From the NCBI GenBank assembly GCA_009785525.1, contig WQWC01000008.1, forward strand, positions 1 through 52,464: a stretch of 52,464 nt of DNA. Direction: 5' to 3'. Below, piece by piece: positions 39,575 through 47,406 of this stretch. Under the pieces are notes generated by a model. It did not search any database. It was not told the origin of the DNA and saw only the letters and a list, made by a program, of their open reading frames with translations. Position numbers and translations under genes: made by a program. Position 1 is the first letter of the stretch. The number at the start of each line of letters is the position of its first letter. Source of the stretch: Oscillospiraceae bacterium. GTDB lineage: Bacteria > Bacillota > Clostridia > Oscillospirales > Oscillospiraceae.

Positions 39575-40231
39575 ATGGCAATCTTTTCAGTCGGGAACCA
39601 TAAGGAGCAAGGCGTTTATAATGTGCCGACGGATGGCGTGGATTCTATGTCCATCGAATGGGTTTCGGGCGATTGCTCCATCACCCCATACGATGGGAAC
39701 AGTATAAAAATCACAGAATTCGCAAGACGCGACCTTGCCGAGCGCGAGAAACTGGTTCTTGACGTATCGGACAGCAAAGTCAAGATAAGCTACTGCAAAC
39801 GCCGCATCTCATGGCGTATGCCGGAGAAAAAGCTTGAGGTGCTGATTCCCCGCGGACTTAGTGAGGGGCTTGACAAGCTCTTTGTCAGCATGGTGTCGGG
39901 CGATGTGTTTATCACTGATATCAGCGCGTATGAGCTTGACATCGAGTCAGTTTCCGCGGACGTCCGCATATCCGGCCTGTTTGACAGCGTTGATTTGGAA
40001 AGTGTCTCCGGTGACATGGCTTTCACCGGCGTCGCCGCGTCGAATCTATCGGCGCAATCGGTCTCGGGTGACACTCGTGTCACCATTCCGGATGACGGAA
40101 AAACAACCGTTCGGCATTCATCTGTGTCGGGGAACTTCTCAAGTGAGTTGCCTGTTATCGTAACGCAGAAGAATGCGCGGCTTGAGTTTTCAACAGTCAG
40201 CGGCGATATTAAAATTTTCGCACTTGATTAA
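39575..40231 (+). CDS. DUF4097 beta-repeat protein, without membrane anchor
   Basis: A 218-residue paralogue of the preceding gene. It has the same N-terminal module but the repeats use an S-G-D turn (MVSGDVFI, SVSGDMAF, SVSGDTRV, TVSGDIKI), and it lacks any signal or helix. ATG 39575-39577 follows AGGAGG. It may act inside the cell or with the anchored paralogue. The pair looks like a duplication with divergence of the turn motif. It ends the padR operon; the rpsB promoter follows within 10 nt. Confidence 0.82.
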   Translation: MAIFSVGNHKEQGVYNVPTDGVDSMSIEWVSGDCSITPYDGNSIKITEFARRDLAEREKLVLDVSDSKVKISYCKRRISWRMPEKKLEVLIPRGLSEGLDKLFVSMVSGDVFITDISAYELDIESVSADVRISGLFDSVDLESVSGDMAFTGVAASNLSAQSVSGDTRVTIPDDGKTTVRHSSVSGNFSSELPVIVTQKNARLEFSTVSGDIKIFALD

Positions 40232-40240
40232 CAAAAACCC

Positions 40241-40269
40241 TTGCTTTTCTTATAATACTCTGCTAGAAT
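40241..40269 (+). promoter_or_regulatory. rpsB-tsf promoter
   Basis: TTGCTT (40241-40246), 17-nt spacer, TAGAAT (40264-40269). The predicted start, about 40276, falls inside the palindrome at 40274-40303. Confidence 0.6.
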
Positions 40270-40273
40270 ATTG

Positions 40274-40303
40274 GGGCATGTTTGATAATTGTCAAACATG
40301 CCC
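40274..40303. repeat. Perfect inverted repeat in the rpsB leader
   Basis: GGGCATGTTTGA (40274-40285) and TCAAACATGCCC (40292-40303), with a 6-nt loop. It would form the very 5' end of the rpsB transcript or terminate the upstream operon; no T run follows. Confidence 0.65.
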
Positions 40304-40415
40304 TATGCATTACGCACGGTTTCCTGATTTTTTGCCATGTGCTCCATGGGGAATGGGGTTGGCTGAAAAGACGATGGAGCCGGAGGAAAAACAAAAAATA
40401 TTGGAGGAAAATTAA
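40278..40415 (+). CDS. Possible leader peptide upstream of rpsB
   Basis: A 45-codon frame from ATG 40278 with two CxxC-spaced Cys near its start ([15 protein letters not shown]) and an acidic end ([11 protein letters not shown]). Its TAA overlaps the rpsB ATG by one base (TAATG), and its last codons contain the rpsB ribosome site. It has no ribosome site of its own and would begin almost at the predicted transcription start. It may be a coupled leader peptide or chance. Confidence 0.25.
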   Translation: MFDNCQTCPMHYARFPDFLPCAPWGMGLAEKTMEPEEKQKILEEN

Positions 40416-41215
40416 TGTCAGTAGTCTCAATGAAACAGCTTCTTGAAGCTGGTGTCCACTTCGGCCATCAAACAAGGCGCTGGAACCCGAAAATGGCTCC
40501 GTATATCTACATGGAGCGGAACGGAATCTATATTATAGATCTCCAGAAGACAGTCAAAAGACTTGAGGACGCGTACAATTTCGTGCGTGAAGTCAGTGAA
40601 AACGGCGGTTCCGTGCTGTTTGTCGGCACGAAAAAGCAAGCGCAGGACGCAATCCGTGAAGAGGCTGAGCGCGTGGGCATGTTCTTCGTCAACGCCAGGT
40701 GGCTTGGTGGAATGCTTACAAACTTCAAAACCATGCGCACAAGAATTGACCGCTTGGCGCAGTTGCGCAAAATGCAGGATGACGGGACTTTCGATATCCT
40801 GCCTAAAAAAGAGGTTATCAAGCATACGAACGAAATCAATAAGCTTGAAAAATACCTCGGCGGCGTTAAGGACATGAAAAGGCTCCCAGCCGCGTTGTTT
40901 ATCATTGACCCGCGTAAAGAGCGCAACGCGATAGCCGAAGCACGTAAGCTTGGTATACCGATCGTCGCAATCGTCGATACTAACTGCGACCCGGACGAAA
41001 TTGACTATATAATTCCCGGCAACGACGATGCGATCCGCGCTATCAGGCTGATTTCCCAGGCGATGGCCAACGCCGTTATGGAGGGCAGACAAGGCCGCGA
41101 CGCGGAAGAGGGTGAAGACGCCATGGAATCCCCGGTTCCGGCAGCAACAGCGGCGGACTCTGCAGGCATCGCACCAGGATCTGTTGCACAACCAGCGGAA
41201 GCCCCGGCTGAATAG
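40415..41215 (+). CDS. rpsB: 30S ribosomal protein S2
   Basis: Ribosomal protein of the 30S head-body junction. The 266 residues begin [20 protein letters not shown] and include [37 protein letters not shown] and [20 protein letters not shown]. The C-terminus has a 35-residue Ala/Pro/Glu-rich tail ([17 protein letters not shown]) beyond the usual core. ATG 40415 follows TTGGAGGAAA. tsf follows 13 nt later in the standard rpsB-tsf operon. Confidence 0.97.
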   Translation: MSVVSMKQLLEAGVHFGHQTRRWNPKMAPYIYMERNGIYIIDLQKTVKRLEDAYNFVREVSENGGSVLFVGTKKQAQDAIREEAERVGMFFVNARWLGGMLTNFKTMRTRIDRLAQLRKMQDDGTFDILPKKEVIKHTNEINKLEKYLGGVKDMKRLPAALFIIDPRKERNAIAEARKLGIPIVAIVDTNCDPDEIDYIIPGNDDAIRAIRLISQAMANAVMEGRQGRDAEEGEDAMESPVPAATAADSAGIAPGSVAQPAEAPAE

Positions 41216-41228
41216 AAAGGAGTTAACT

Positions 41229-42161
41229 ATGCCATTTACAGCACAAAATGTAAAAGAACTCCGTGAAGCCACCGGCGTCGGCATGATGGATTGCAAAAAG
41301 GCGCTTACAGAGACTGACGGAGATATGGAAAAAGCGATAATATACCTGCGCGAGCGCGGACTCGCCGCCGCCCAGAAAAAAGCCGGCAGAGTAACCGCCG
41401 AAGGTATGGCCTATGCCGATGTCTTTGACAACATCGGCGTCGCTGTGGAAGTCAACGCGGAAACGGATTTCGTCGCAAAGAACGACATGTTCGTAGACTT
41501 TGTCAAAGGCGTTGCAGAGGCCGCGGCAAAAAACTCCCCGGCGGATGTGGATGCGCTTATGGCCTCAACATACCCCGGAACTGATAAAACCGTCGCGGAA
41601 CAACAGCAGGAAATGATCTTGGTAATCGGCGAAAATATATCCGTGCGCCGGTTTATTCTTTATAAAGAAGGCACGAGTATACCATACGTTCACGCCGGCG
41701 GCAAAATCGGCGTTATTGTGAACATGGAAGTGTCCGGCATATCTAATATGGATGCCGTGACGGAGCTTGGCAAAGACATCGCCATGCAGATAGCCGCTAT
41801 GCGCCCGTTGTATCTTGACACGTCGTCGGTTGACCCGGCGGAACTTGAGAAGGAAAAAGAGATTCAGATGACCAAAGCGCTTGAAGAGAACAAAGAGAAG
41901 AATCTTCCAGAAGATAAATCACGGCAAATCGCCGAAAATATGGTCAAGGGCCGCATAAACAAGTTTTATGAGGAGATTTGCCTCTTAAACCAGCCGTATG
42001 TGAAAGAAAACAAACTGACGGTTGAAAAACATGTTCAGCAAGTGGCGAAAGAACTCGGCGGAAAGATCGTGGTCAAAGGCTTCACACGGTTTGAAAAGGG
42101 CGAAGGAATCGAGAAAAAGCAAGACGACTTTGCGGCCGAGGTCGCAAGCATGATGAAATAG
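41229..42161 (+). CDS. tsf: Elongation factor Ts
   Basis: Guanine nucleotide exchange factor for EF-Tu. The 310 residues start MPFTAQNVKELREATGVGMM with the N-terminal UBA-like domain, then the TDFVAKND core motif (about residues 78-85) and two exchange subdomains. ATG 41229 has AAAGGAG upstream; a longer frame overlaps rpsB and is not used. A GNRA-loop terminator follows (42165-42195). Confidence 0.97.
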   Translation: MPFTAQNVKELREATGVGMMDCKKALTETDGDMEKAIIYLRERGLAAAQKKAGRVTAEGMAYADVFDNIGVAVEVNAETDFVAKNDMFVDFVKGVAEAAAKNSPADVDALMASTYPGTDKTVAEQQQEMILVIGENISVRRFILYKEGTSIPYVHAGGKIGVIVNMEVSGISNMDAVTELGKDIAMQIAAMRPLYLDTSSVDPAELEKEKEIQMTKALEENKEKNLPEDKSRQIAENMVKGRINKFYEEICLLNQPYVKENKLTVEKHVQQVAKELGGKIVVKGFTRFEKGEGIEKKQDDFAAEVASMMK

Positions 42162-42164
42162 CAC

Positions 42165-42195
42165 AAAATAGCCGCGAAAGCGGCTATTTTACTTT
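42165..42195 (+). terminator. rpsB-tsf terminator
   Basis: AAAATAGCCGC (42165-42175), GAAA loop, GCGGCTATTTT (42180-42190), then ACTTT. Confidence 0.85.
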
Positions 42196-42206
42196 AAGGA
42201 GGAAAT

Positions 42207-42638
42207 ATGAGAATAGTGCGGCATACTAAAAACGACAATGAGTTTGAAGCTTCATGGAATATCCGGGTGGAAGTTTTCGTTAAAGAACAGAACGTCCCGA
42301 TCGGTTTGGAGCTTGATGAACATGATGAAACCGCTGTTCATGTGCTGGCGTACGATAACGATGAACCCGTCGGCTGCGGAAGGCTTGTATTTTTCGACGA
42401 ATATGCGCAAATTGGCAGAGTCGCCGTGTTACAAAGTCAGCGTAAGCTTGGTGTCGGTAAAGCGATCTGCGAAGAGCTGATGGCCATCGCTGTTGAAAGA
42501 CAGGCGAAAAAAGTAACCCTCCACGCCCAGCTGAGCGCGGAGAAATTCTACAAAAAACTCGGATTCACCCCAGAGGGCGAGGTTTTCCTTGATGCGGGGA
42601 TTGATCATATAAATATGTTCAAACTGATTTATATTTAA
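42207..42638 (+). CDS. GNAT acetyltransferase (YjcF/ElaA-like)
   Basis: A 143-residue acetyltransferase. SWNIRVEVFVKEQNVPIGLE, then DEHDETAVHVLAYD, match the YjcF/ElaA GNAT branch. The acetyl-CoA loop is QSQRKLGVGKAICEEL, followed by AEKFYKKLGFTPEGEVFLDA. ATG 42207 follows AAGGAGG. Possibly transcribed from its own promoter after the tsf terminator. Substrate unknown. Confidence 0.85.
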   Translation: MRIVRHTKNDNEFEASWNIRVEVFVKEQNVPIGLELDEHDETAVHVLAYDNDEPVGCGRLVFFDEYAQIGRVAVLQSQRKLGVGKAICEELMAIAVERQAKKVTLHAQLSAEKFYKKLGFTPEGEVFLDAGIDHINMFKLIYI

Positions 42639-42702
42639 GTTTGACATGTTTAATGCTTATTGTCAATAATTTATGTTATAATAAATTCGGAGGATATATA
42701 AA

Positions 42703-43392
42703 ATGCCGTTTATGTTTTTTGACCCGTTATATATTTACCTGGTTCTGCCGGCTGTGCTGCTTGCGATGCTGGCGCAGTTCAGGGTGTCCAGCAGTTTTAA
42801 AAAGTATTCTCAGGAGATTACGCAAAAAGGCGTATCAGGCGCCGATGCCGCGTGTGAGGTTTTACGCCGCGCTGGGATTGATGATGTCAGGATCGAACGT
42901 GTGCAAGGCCACCTAGCAGATCATTATGACCCGCGCGAAAACGTCATCCGCCTTTCGGAAGCCGTCCACGACGCCCAATCCGTTGCCGCCGTTGGCGTTG
43001 CCGCGCATGAGGCCGGACACGCGATTCAATACGCGCATGGGTACTTCCCGATAAGGCTCCGCATGGCGATCCTGCCAGTTACAAACATTGGCTCCAAACT
43101 CGCCCTGCCGCTGGTGCTTATCGGAATCCTGTTTGAAATGATGCAGCTTGTCAACATCGGAATCCTGCTGTTTGGCACTGTTGCGGTGTTTCAGTTGATT
43201 ACACTTCCGGTGGAGTTCAATGCCTCCCGCAGAGCCATCACCGCGTTGAGCGAATCGGGATTACTGACAGCCGATGAAATTCCCGGTTCAAAGAAAGTCC
43301 TGTCAGCCGCCGCATTGACCTACGTCGGCGCACTGGCGGTGTCGCTGGCACAACTGCTGCGGTTTGTGATGATATCAAGACGCAGGCGGTAA
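42703..43392 (+). CDS. YugP-type membrane zinc metallopeptidase
   Basis: A 229-residue membrane protease of the neutral zinc metallopeptidase family (YugP). It has an N-terminal helix (YIYLVLPAVLLAMLAQF), the HEAGH zinc site in VAAHEAGHAIQYAHGY and a ligand Glu downstream in the ITLPVEFNASRRAITAL segment. Two helices lie between (about 125-165) and one at the C-terminus. The true substrates are unknown. ATG 42703 follows GGAGG. The methyltransferase gene starts 5 nt after its end. Confidence 0.9.
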   Translation: MPFMFFDPLYIYLVLPAVLLAMLAQFRVSSSFKKYSQEITQKGVSGADAACEVLRRAGIDDVRIERVQGHLADHYDPRENVIRLSEAVHDAQSVAAVGVAAHEAGHAIQYAHGYFPIRLRMAILPVTNIGSKLALPLVLIGILFEMMQLVNIGILLFGTVAVFQLITLPVEFNASRRAITALSESGLLTADEIPGSKKVLSAAALTYVGALAVSLAQLLRFVMISRRRR

Positions 43393-43396
43393 TACT

Positions 43397-44152
43397 ATGA
43401 GTAAACAAAACAACACTCACGCACATAAAGCCGAGAGTTATCATATCGGTCGTCCGGATTACCCGGAAGCGTTTTTTGACTATCTGTACAATGAAGTCAG
43501 TTTGCCGCACGATTCGATAATAGCCGATGTCGGCGCGGGAACAGGAAAAAACACAAAGAAATTTCTCGAAAAAAGCAGCAAGGTATTTGCTGTAGAGCCT
43601 GATAAAGACATGATGAAAATGCTAAGAAGCAATCTGAGTCAATTCCCTGATTGCCTTTTTGTTGGGCGCACAGCCGAAGACACCGGCATTCCGGCAGGTT
43701 CTGTTGATCTCATCTTTTGCGGAAATTCCTATATGTGGTTTGACAGAAGCGTTGTTGTGCCCGAGTTCAAAAGAATTATACGGGCCGACAACCACCAAAA
43801 CATTGTAATTGCACGGCTTGGCCCCGGTGAAGATGTGTACGCCGGTGAGTTGATTGAAATTGACAAGAAATTTTCAAAGCCTGTTTCAGGCAGACCGCCA
43901 AACAATTCGCCGCCGTTTCAACACGATATATTCGTAAACAAAGTATTTGACTATACTCTTTACCAGGATTTTAACGAGTTTCTGCATGGTTGCTTATCTG
44001 CTTCATCGGCACCGAATACCGAAGATGATATCTTTGAGGACTACGTAACATCATTAAGGCAACTGTTTGAAAAGTACAGCAACGAAGGTAAGCTTGAAAC
44101 AAGATTCAAGCTGTTTGTTGTGGTAGGTTGTGTCGATAATCTTGCTCAATAA
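43397..44152 (+). CDS. Class I SAM-dependent methyltransferase
   Basis: A 251-residue methyltransferase with motif I in IADVGAGTGKNTKKFLE, motif II acidic residue in VFAVEPDKDMMKML and motif III in GSVDLIFCGNSYMW. This is the UbiE/COQ5-like small-molecule type. Residues after about 160 form the substrate lid. The substrate is unknown. It starts 5 nt after yugP, with GGCGG upstream. Confidence 0.85.
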   Translation: MSKQNNTHAHKAESYHIGRPDYPEAFFDYLYNEVSLPHDSIIADVGAGTGKNTKKFLEKSSKVFAVEPDKDMMKMLRSNLSQFPDCLFVGRTAEDTGIPAGSVDLIFCGNSYMWFDRSVVVPEFKRIIRADNHQNIVIARLGPGEDVYAGELIEIDKKFSKPVSGRPPNNSPPFQHDIFVNKVFDYTLYQDFNEFLHGCLSASSAPNTEDDIFEDYVTSLRQLFEKYSNEGKLETRFKLFVVVGCVDNLAQ

Positions 44153-44194
44153 AAGGCTCTGAAGAATAATTGCCCTAAAAAAGGAAGGTAACTA

Positions 44195-44677
44195 ATGATA
44201 ACCTTGCAACCAATTACATCGAAAAATCTGGACTCAGTTTGGCTGATGAAAGCAGACCCTGACCTCGTAGCTCCTAATGCATGGAGCTTGGCAGAAGCCT
44301 TTGCTTACCGTTCGGAATACAAACAAGACCCCATTGCGTATGCTATTTGTCATGATAGTGCCCCTGTCGGTTTCGTGATGGCACTCTACAATCCACCAGC
44401 AGAATTTATGGAAGATACTATCAATAACAATGGCCAGCCCTATTATTACCTTTGGCGTTTAATGATTGATGACAAGCACCAGAAAAAGGGCTATGGCAGG
44501 GCGGCTATGGAACTGCTGATTGCAGAAGCAAAAGCATCCAAATACGGAAAAGCTAACGCTTTCTACACCGGTACTGAGCCTAAAAGCACAGTAACACCTA
44601 AGTTTTACGGCAGCTTCGGTTTTGTATACACGGGCGAAATTGACGATGGTGATGAAGTGATGAGGCTGGCATTTTAA
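44195..44677 (+). CDS. GNAT acetyltransferase (BltD/PaiA-like)
   Basis: A 160-residue GNAT. The N-terminal ITLQPITSKNLDSVWLM, then YYLWRLMIDDKHQKKGYGRA (with the acetyl-CoA loop) and KFYGSFGFVYTGEIDDGDEV at the end, resemble BltD/PaiA polyamine acetyltransferases of Bacillus. Polyamine specificity is inferred from this likeness only. ATG 44195 has AAGGAAGG upstream. It faces the repeat copy h and a minus-strand methyltransferase. Confidence 0.82.
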   Translation: MITLQPITSKNLDSVWLMKADPDLVAPNAWSLAEAFAYRSEYKQDPIAYAICHDSAPVGFVMALYNPPAEFMEDTINNNGQPYYYLWRLMIDDKHQKKGYGRAAMELLIAEAKASKYGKANAFYTGTEPKSTVTPKFYGSFGFVYTGEIDDGDEVMRLAF

Positions 44678-44701
44678 GGATAAGTGAAATTCGGCAATAA
44701 T

Positions 44702-44726
44702 GCGGGCGGCCATTGGCCGCCCCTAC
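44702..44726. repeat. Dispersed GTAGGGG hairpin element, copy h (half)
   Basis: A single half: GGGCGGCCattGGCCGCCCCTAC. Its core TAG (44723-44725 on the minus strand) is the stop codon of the methyltransferase gene 44723-45475. Confidence 0.8.
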
Positions 44727-45475
44727 GTATGCCTTATCGCTTCAACAATCCAAAAATCATCTCCCTGCTTCCAAGGCGCTTTTTGATGATCGCAATATTC
44801 GTTTTGAACTATAAACCCGCATTTATTCAATAATTCAAGAATTATCTCTCGCTCATAATACTGTAAGAGCACAGATTGTGTAAAAGACTCTACGCCGCCG
44901 GAATCTTCTATATACACAGTTTGGTTGATGTACTGCCGTTTCTCATTGGCGTTATACCTGCTTTCGTTTTCTTTCCAGACTTTTTTGTCGGTATAATTCG
45001 GCACTCTAGGGTGGAAGACTTTCTTAGGATAACTCCATGATTTCTTAGACGGCAGGGACAGTTCCAAAGACAAGCAAGCGCCTGGTCTCAAGTGCTTATG
45101 AATCGATATGAACGCCTTCTCAACATCCTCAACAGATTGCAGCAAATACAAGTCCCCATTGCCGGCAATAAAAGCAAAATCAAAGTCTTTTCTATGTAAA
45201 TCGAGTTCAAAGATATCCCCTACGACAAGTTCAAGGCCAATTGTTGCTCCATAACGCGCCTTACCTTCTGCAATCATTTCTGGCGTTATATCAAAGGCAG
45301 TCGCGTGAAAACCTTTTTCAGCCATGTATGCGCCCACTTCTCCAAGTGCACACATGGGAATCAGAACATTTTTGCCAAACTGCCCGGCATATTCGCACCA
45401 GTATTCGTATTCCGGCGTGTTGTCATAACCATCCCAATCCCAAACAGCGGCTTGTTTTTGATAATCGTTTAACAT
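44723..45475 (-). CDS. Class I SAM-dependent methyltransferase
   Basis: A 250-residue methyltransferase. Motif I region NVLIPMCALGEVGAYMAEKG is a variant in which the usual D-x-G-x-G is replaced by P-M-C-A-L-G. Acidic motif II is ATAFDITPEMIAEGKARYG, and DFAFIAGNGDLYLL follows. It begins inside the 3' end of the ttcA-like gene (7-nt overlap) and ends on the TAG of repeat copy h. The target is unknown. Confidence 0.8.
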   Translation of the reverse strand: MLNDYQKQAAVWDWDGYDNTPEYEYWCEYAGQFGKNVLIPMCALGEVGAYMAEKGFHATAFDITPEMIAEGKARYGATIGLELVVGDIFELDLHRKDFDFAFIAGNGDLYLLQSVEDVEKAFISIHKHLRPGACLSLELSLPSKKSWSYPKKVFHPRVPNYTDKKVWKENESRYNANEKRQYINQTVYIEDSGGVESFTQSVLLQYYEREIILELLNKCGFIVQNEYCDHQKAPWKQGDDFWIVEAIRHT

Positions 45476-46215
45476 AGTTCATCCTTTTCACGCGGCGCAC
45501 GTTCCCCCGGCCCCCAGCCGTTCAACGGCAGTCGCTGCATCGCACCGAATATTTTGTTTTTCAAGTCCGGATGGCTAACTCCCAGCGTTTTGATTAACGT
45601 CTTTATCTCCTCTCGTTTGCTGACGCCGTTCATTGGGCAAGGGTTATGTACAATAGGCAGATTATGCTCCCGCGCGAGGCTTATGACGGTCTCCTCGGTG
45701 GCATACAGCATCGGCCTGATTTGCGTAACATCTGACCTGTCCATATACGTGACTGGCTGAAAGCAATGCAGCCGCCCCTCGTACAGCAGCGACATCAAGA
45801 ATGTTTCCACCGCATCATCAAAATGATGCGCCAGTGCAATCTTTTTTATGCCGAGTGCTTTCATCAGGTCGTTCAGCGCGCCTCTGCGCATTTTCGCGCA
45901 CAGCGAACACGGGTTTTTCTCCTGCCGCTCGTCAAATATCACCCGCTTTGCGTCAGTCCGTTTCACGGTATACGGGACTTGCAGCTTATCGCACAACTCA
46001 GCCACGGGTGAAAGATCGACCCCCTCGAATCCCATGTCAATTGTCACGGCGTGCAGCTCGAACCGGTTCGGATAGAACCGGCGCAAATTCGCAAGCGCGC
46101 ACAGTAGCGAAAGCGAGTCTTTTCCGCCCGATACGCCGATGGCTATCGTCTCGCCATCGGCAATCATCTTGTAATCTTCCACACACCGGCGGACTAATCC
46201 TGTAAATTTGTTCAT
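45469..46215 (-). CDS. TtcA-like tRNA 2-thiolation enzyme
   Basis: A 248-residue PP-loop ATP pyrophosphatase. The P loop is IGVSGGKDSLSLL (about residues 26-38), the catalytic CxxC is in PCSLCAKMRRGALNDLM and a conserved IALAHHFDDAVETFL follows. This is the TtcA/TtuA class, which adds sulfur to tRNA (position 32 cytidine in TtcA), using an Fe-S cluster held by Cys. Some members act on other tRNA bases, so the exact target is not certain. It overlaps the downstream methyltransferase by 7 nt. Divergent from rplM; direct repeats lie between them. Confidence 0.87.
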   Translation of the reverse strand: MNKFTGLVRRCVEDYKMIADGETIAIGVSGGKDSLSLLCALANLRRFYPNRFELHAVTIDMGFEGVDLSPVAELCDKLQVPYTVKRTDAKRVIFDERQEKNPCSLCAKMRRGALNDLMKALGIKKIALAHHFDDAVETFLMSLLYEGRLHCFQPVTYMDRSDVTQIRPMLYATEETVISLAREHNLPIVHNPCPMNGVSKREEIKTLIKTLGVSHPDLKNKIFGAMQRLPLNGWGPGERAPREKDELC

Positions 46216-46261
46216 TTATAAAGCCTCATAAAAGTAAATTTGGAACCGAGTATACGTTAGC

Positions 46262-46292
46262 ATTCCAGAGCATTTTCGAGTATTCCAGAGCA
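46262..46292. repeat. Two direct repeats between ttcA-like gene and rplM
   Basis: ATTCCAGAGCA at 46262-46272 and again at 46282-46292, spaced 20 bp (two helical turns), upstream of the rplM -35 box. This looks like a tandem regulator site. Confidence 0.5.
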
Positions 46293-46317
46293 CTCGGCGC
46301 ATAGTTTAAAATAAGTA

Positions 46318-46346
46318 TTGACACTTGCCTGCGCTTATGGTATAAA
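46318..46346 (+). promoter_or_regulatory. rplM-rpsI promoter and leader
   Basis: Perfect TTGACA (46318-46323), 17-nt spacer, TATAAA (46341-46346). The roughly 70-nt leader holds an ACGCGTG...CACGC hairpin before the GAAAGGAA ribosome site. It could be an L13-type autoregulatory leader; not verified. Confidence 0.7.
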
Positions 46347-46419
46347 CATTAAGCGTCTATATTTTACGCGTGTTTTCACGCTTTGTCAATTTAACGCCGA
46401 AAGGAATGTTCATAAAACA

Positions 46420-46851
46420 ATGTCTACTACACTGGCAAAACCGGAAACGGTTAAACGAAACTGGTATATCCTTGATGCCGCAGGGAAGCCCATGGGCCGT
46501 ACGGCCACCCAGGCGGCTAACATTTTACGCGGTAAGCACAAACCCGATTATACGCCGAACGTCGATTGCGGAGATTTCGTGATCATCCTCAACGCGTCAG
46601 AGGCTGTTTTAACCGGGAACAAACTGGAACAGAAATACTATCGCCGCCACAGCGGATGGGTCGGCGGACTGAAAGAAGTTCAGTATAAGCGTCTTATGGA
46701 AACCCGCCCCGATTTCGCCATGATGCACGCCGTTCGCGGTATGTTGGCAAAAAACAGGCTTGACCGCGGCGCGTTAAAGCGTCTGCGCGTTTTCAAAGGG
46801 CCGGATCATACGCACGCGGCACAAAAACCCGTCGCGTGGACTCAAGGTTAA
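46420..46851 (+). CDS. rplM: 50S ribosomal protein L13
   Basis: Early-assembly 50S protein. The 143 residues start MSTTLAKPETVKRNWYILDA and show GRTATQAANILRGKHKPDYT, NVDCGDFVIILNASEAVLTG, YRRHSGWVGGLKEVQY and GMLAKNRLDRGALKRLRVF. I choose ATG 46420, with GAAAGGAA 13 nt upstream; an earlier in-frame extension lies in the leader. rpsI follows in the usual L13-S9 operon. Confidence 0.96.
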   Translation: MSTTLAKPETVKRNWYILDAAGKPMGRTATQAANILRGKHKPDYTPNVDCGDFVIILNASEAVLTGNKLEQKYYRRHSGWVGGLKEVQYKRLMETRPDFAMMHAVRGMLAKNRLDRGALKRLRVFKGPDHTHAAQKPVAWTQG

Positions 46852-46867
46852 GGGAGGAGAATAGACT

Positions 46868-47271
46868 ATGTATACGAGTAAAAAGCCTTATTTGTACGGA
46901 ACAGGCAGAAGAAAATCCTCCGTTGCCAGGGTACATCTTTTCCCCGGCGGAACCGGCGCGATTACAATCAACGGCCGTGATATTGATAATATTTCGGACT
47001 TGAAACATTGAAGTACATCGTCCGTCAGCCGCTGAACACCACCGAGATGGTTGGTAAAGTCGATATTACCGCCACTGTCAAAGGCGGCGGCGTCACAGGA
47101 CAAGCAGGCGCCATCCGCCACGGAATCTCCCGCGCATTGCTGCTTGTGGACGAAGCCTACAGACCGCAGCTAAAAGCCGCAGGATTCCTCACGCGTGACC
47201 CGAGAATGAAAGAGCGTAAGAAATACGGCCTCAAAGCCGCAAGAAGAGCGCCGCAATTCTCAAAAAGATAA
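46868..47271 (+). pseudogene. rpsI: 30S ribosomal protein S9, reading frame broken by one missing base
   Basis: From ATG 46868 behind GGGAGGAG the frame gives a correct S9 start ([29 protein letters not shown]). At about 46988-46990 one base is missing, and this frame stops at TGA 47009-47011. The rest continues in the next frame as [20 protein letters not shown] to the correct C-terminus ([16 protein letters not shown]). With one base added the protein is a normal S9. S9 is close to essential, so an assembly or read error is the likeliest cause. Treat it as rpsI with a frameshift, not as a lost gene. Confidence 0.85.
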
Positions 47272-47280
47272 TACGTACAA

Positions 47281-47310
47281 AACGCGGGGCATTTTGCCTC
47301 GCGTTTTTTT
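47281..47310 (+). terminator. rplM-rpsI terminator
   Basis: AACGCGGGGCA (47281-47291) pairs with TGCCTCGCGTT (47295-47305), with one G-U pair, then a T run to 47310. Confidence 0.85.
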
Positions 47311-47403
47311 AAGCTGCAGGGGTTTCCAATCAAGGACTTCACCGAGGCGGATTGTGTGGCGAGGTTGATGGGGTTGTGTGAGAAACTTATCAAGGAGGAT
47401 GTT
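47311..47403 (+). pseudogene. Possible C-terminal remnant of a lost gene
   Basis: Directly after the rpsI terminator, 30 codons read KLQGFPIKDFTEADCVARLM then GLCEKLIKEDV and a stop that abuts the next ATG. The composition looks protein-like but there is no start or ribosome site. It may be the tail of a gene removed by recombination, or chance. Confidence 0.3.
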
Positions 47404-47406
47404 TAA

